A DNA stretch of 6,354 nt, taken from positions 1 through 6,354 of the forward strand of contig JBFEWO010000156.1 of NCBI GenBank assembly GCA_041546305.1. Direction: 5' to 3'. Positions 5,124 to 6,354 of the stretch are shown here, one piece after another (position 1 is the first letter of the stretch; each line of letters opens with the position of its first letter). The stretch comes from JBFEYJ01 sp041546305 (GTDB lineage: Bacteria; Pseudomonadota; Gammaproteobacteria; Thiohalomonadales; Thiohalomonadaceae). The notes beneath the pieces were generated by a model that saw only the letters and a list, made by a program, of their open reading frames with translations, was not told where the DNA came from and did not search any database. A program made the position numbers and the translations under genes.

Positions 5124-6332
5124 ATGGCCGATATCTATCTCGACAATAACGCCACTACCCGTGTCGATCCGGAAGTGGTCGAAGCGATGCTGCCGTTCTT
5201 CTCCGAGCAGTTTGGTAATCCCTCATCGCTGCACAGCTTTGGGAACAAGGTCGGCGCTGCCATTCGCGATGCTCGCCGCCAGGTGCAGGTGCTGCTCGGT
5301 GCCGAGCATGACTCGGAGGCGGTGTTCACCTCCTGCGGTACCGAGTCTGACAGCACCGCCATTCTCTCAGCACTCAAGGCGCAGCCTGATCGCAAGGAGA
5401 TCATCACCTCCGTGGTCGAACACCCGGCCGTGCTGACCCTGTGTGAGTTCCTGGAGAAGGACGGTTACACCGTGCACCGCCTCAAGGTCGATAGCAAAGG
5501 ACGCCTGGACCTCAACGAATACCAGAAGCTGCTCTCCGACAAGGTCGCCATTGTCTCGGTGATGTGGGCCAACAATGAAACCGGCACCATCTTCCCGGTG
5601 GTGGAGATGGCCGAGATGGCCCATGCCGCCGGCGTGATGTTCCACACTGACGCGGTGCAGGCGGTGGGCAAGATCCCGCTTGACCTCAAGAACACCAAGA
5701 TCGACATGTTGTCTCTCTCCGGTCACAAGCTGCATGCCCCCAAGGGAATAGGTGTACTTTACCTGCGCCGTGGCACCCGCTTCCGTCCGCTGCTGCGCGG
5801 TGGACACCAGGAGCGTGGCCGTCGCGCCGGCACCGAAAACAGTGCCGCCATCGTCGCCCTGGGCAAGGCCGCCGAGCAGGCGATGCAGCACATGGAAGAA
5901 GAGAACACCCGAGTTAAGGCAATGCGCGACCGGCTGGAGCAGGGCATTCTTGCCGCTGTACCCAACGCCTTTATCACCGGCGACACCGGCAACCGTTTGC
6001 CCAACACCGCCAACATCGCCTTTGAATACATCGAAGGGGAGGGCATCCTGCTGATGCTCAACAAGGCAGGCATCGCGGCCTCCTCGGGCTCGGCCTGTAC
6101 CTCCGGCTCACTCGAACCCTCGCATGTGATGAAGGCGATGGGCATTCCGTACACCGCCGCGCACGGTACGGTGCGTTTCTCGCTCTCCCGCTACAACTCC
6201 ATGGACGAGATCGAACGGGTGATTGCCGCGGTTCCGCCTATCGTCGAAAAACTCCGTCGTCTTTCGCCTTACTGGGGTGAGAACGGGCCGGTGGAGAATC
6301 CGGAGCAGGCGTTTGTGCCGAAGTATGCGTGA
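5124..6332 (+). CDS. nifS: NifS, cysteine desulfurase for nitrogenase Fe-S assembly
   Basis: This 402-residue pyridoxal-phosphate enzyme converts L-cysteine to L-alanine and leaves a persulfide on the enzyme, which supplies sulfide to NifU. Recognised features are the N-terminal YLDNNATTRVDPEV (5-18) and SCGTESDSTAI (70-80), which holds the phosphate-binding region. H100 (VEHPAV) stacks on the cofactor, followed by WANNETGT (148-155) and HTDAVQA (174-180, with D176 and Q179). The Schiff-base lysine is K202 in SLSGHKLHAPKG (197-208). RRAGTEN (233-239) follows, then the catalytic cysteine C325 in SSGSACTSGS (320-329). K202 and C325 have the residue numbers I recall for the A. vinelandii enzyme, and the length is the family norm. 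The short active-site loop places it in the NifS/IscS class (group I). The ATG at 5124 follows a G-rich stretch at the end of nifU (5110-5114). It is the third gene of the operon. Confidence 0.98.
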   Translation: MADIYLDNNATTRVDPEVVEAMLPFFSEQFGNPSSLHSFGNKVGAAIRDARRQVQVLLGAEHDSEAVFTSCGTESDSTAILSALKAQPDRKEIITSVVEHPAVLTLCEFLEKDGYTVHRLKVDSKGRLDLNEYQKLLSDKVAIVSVMWANNETGTIFPVVEMAEMAHAAGVMFHTDAVQAVGKIPLDLKNTKIDMLSLSGHKLHAPKGIGVLYLRRGTRFRPLLRGGHQERGRRAGTENSAAIVALGKAAEQAMQHMEEENTRVKAMRDRLEQGILAAVPNAFITGDTGNRLPNTANIAFEYIEGEGILLMLNKAGIAASSGSACTSGSLEPSHVMKAMGIPYTAAHGTVRFSLSRYNSMDEIERVIAAVPPIVEKLRRLSPYWGENGPVENPEQAFVPKYA

Positions 6333-6336
6333 GGTT

Positions 6337-6354
6337 GTGAGAATCGCTTTCACC
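6337..6354 (+). CDS. Start of a further operon gene, cut by the window edge (possibly NifX/NifB-associated type)
   Basis: A GTG at 6337, 4 bases after the nifS stop, opens a frame of six codons to the window end (M-R-I-A-F-T). TGAGG (6330-6334) overlapping the nifS stop could act as a ribosome-binding site, but it is very close. The MRIAFT start resembles the first strand of dinitrogenase iron-molybdenum cofactor-binding (NifX/NafY-type) proteins, which often begin M(K/R)IAF. Six residues are too few for a firm call. It does not look like the start of nifV, another common neighbour. Confidence 0.25.

Noticed and set aside
1..6354. tRNA, rRNA, CRISPR array, riboswitch
   Set aside because: No cloverleaf-like, rRNA-like or regularly spaced repeat pattern was seen on either strand.

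Overview
The window looks like part of a nitrogen-fixing proteobacterial chromosome, most likely gammaproteobacterial. The reasons are a NifU and a NifS that keep every hallmark cysteine at the position I recall for Azotobacter vinelandii, a nif-type IscA directly ahead of them, a sigma-54/NifA-type control region, and a REP-like palindrome of the GTGGGAGC...GCGAT type seen in gammaproteobacteria. Genus-level placement (for example a sulfur-oxidising or symbiotic lineage) would be a guess.

Left part (1-1467, + strand): the 3' end of a large gene made only of tandem Cache-type ligand-binding domains. The visible part holds three full repeats and one that is cut by the window edge. The repeats alternate between two subtypes (A-B-A-B), and no output domain follows the last one. 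Next come about 285 bases without a convincing gene (one doubtful 23-codon mini-ORF), then a small stand-alone GNAT acetyltransferase (1753-2169, +).

Middle (2170-3870): a convergent spacer holds a REP-like palindrome and a strong hairpin lying just past the end of a minus-strand gene. That gene (3286-2339) encodes an exported PstS-type substrate-binding protein with a run of nine G in its ligand-loop codons. It is divergent from the nif genes across a 584-base intergenic region. The half of that region near the substrate-binding gene is AT-rich. The half near nif carries a perfect TGT-N10-ACA NifA site and a near-consensus -24/-12 promoter.

Right part (3871-6354, +): a tight operon iscA(nif)-nifU-nifS for nitrogenase Fe-S cluster assembly. 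NifS takes sulfur from cysteine, NifU is the scaffold, and the A-type protein probably carries or stores clusters. Six codons of a further ORF starting with GTG follow nifS after 4 bases, so the operon probably continues beyond the window.

The best-supported regulatory statement is that the iscA-nifU-nifS operon is driven by sigma-54 RNA polymerase and activated by NifA. The most unusual items are the A-B-A-B multi-Cache protein and the G9 tract in the substrate-binding protein gene.
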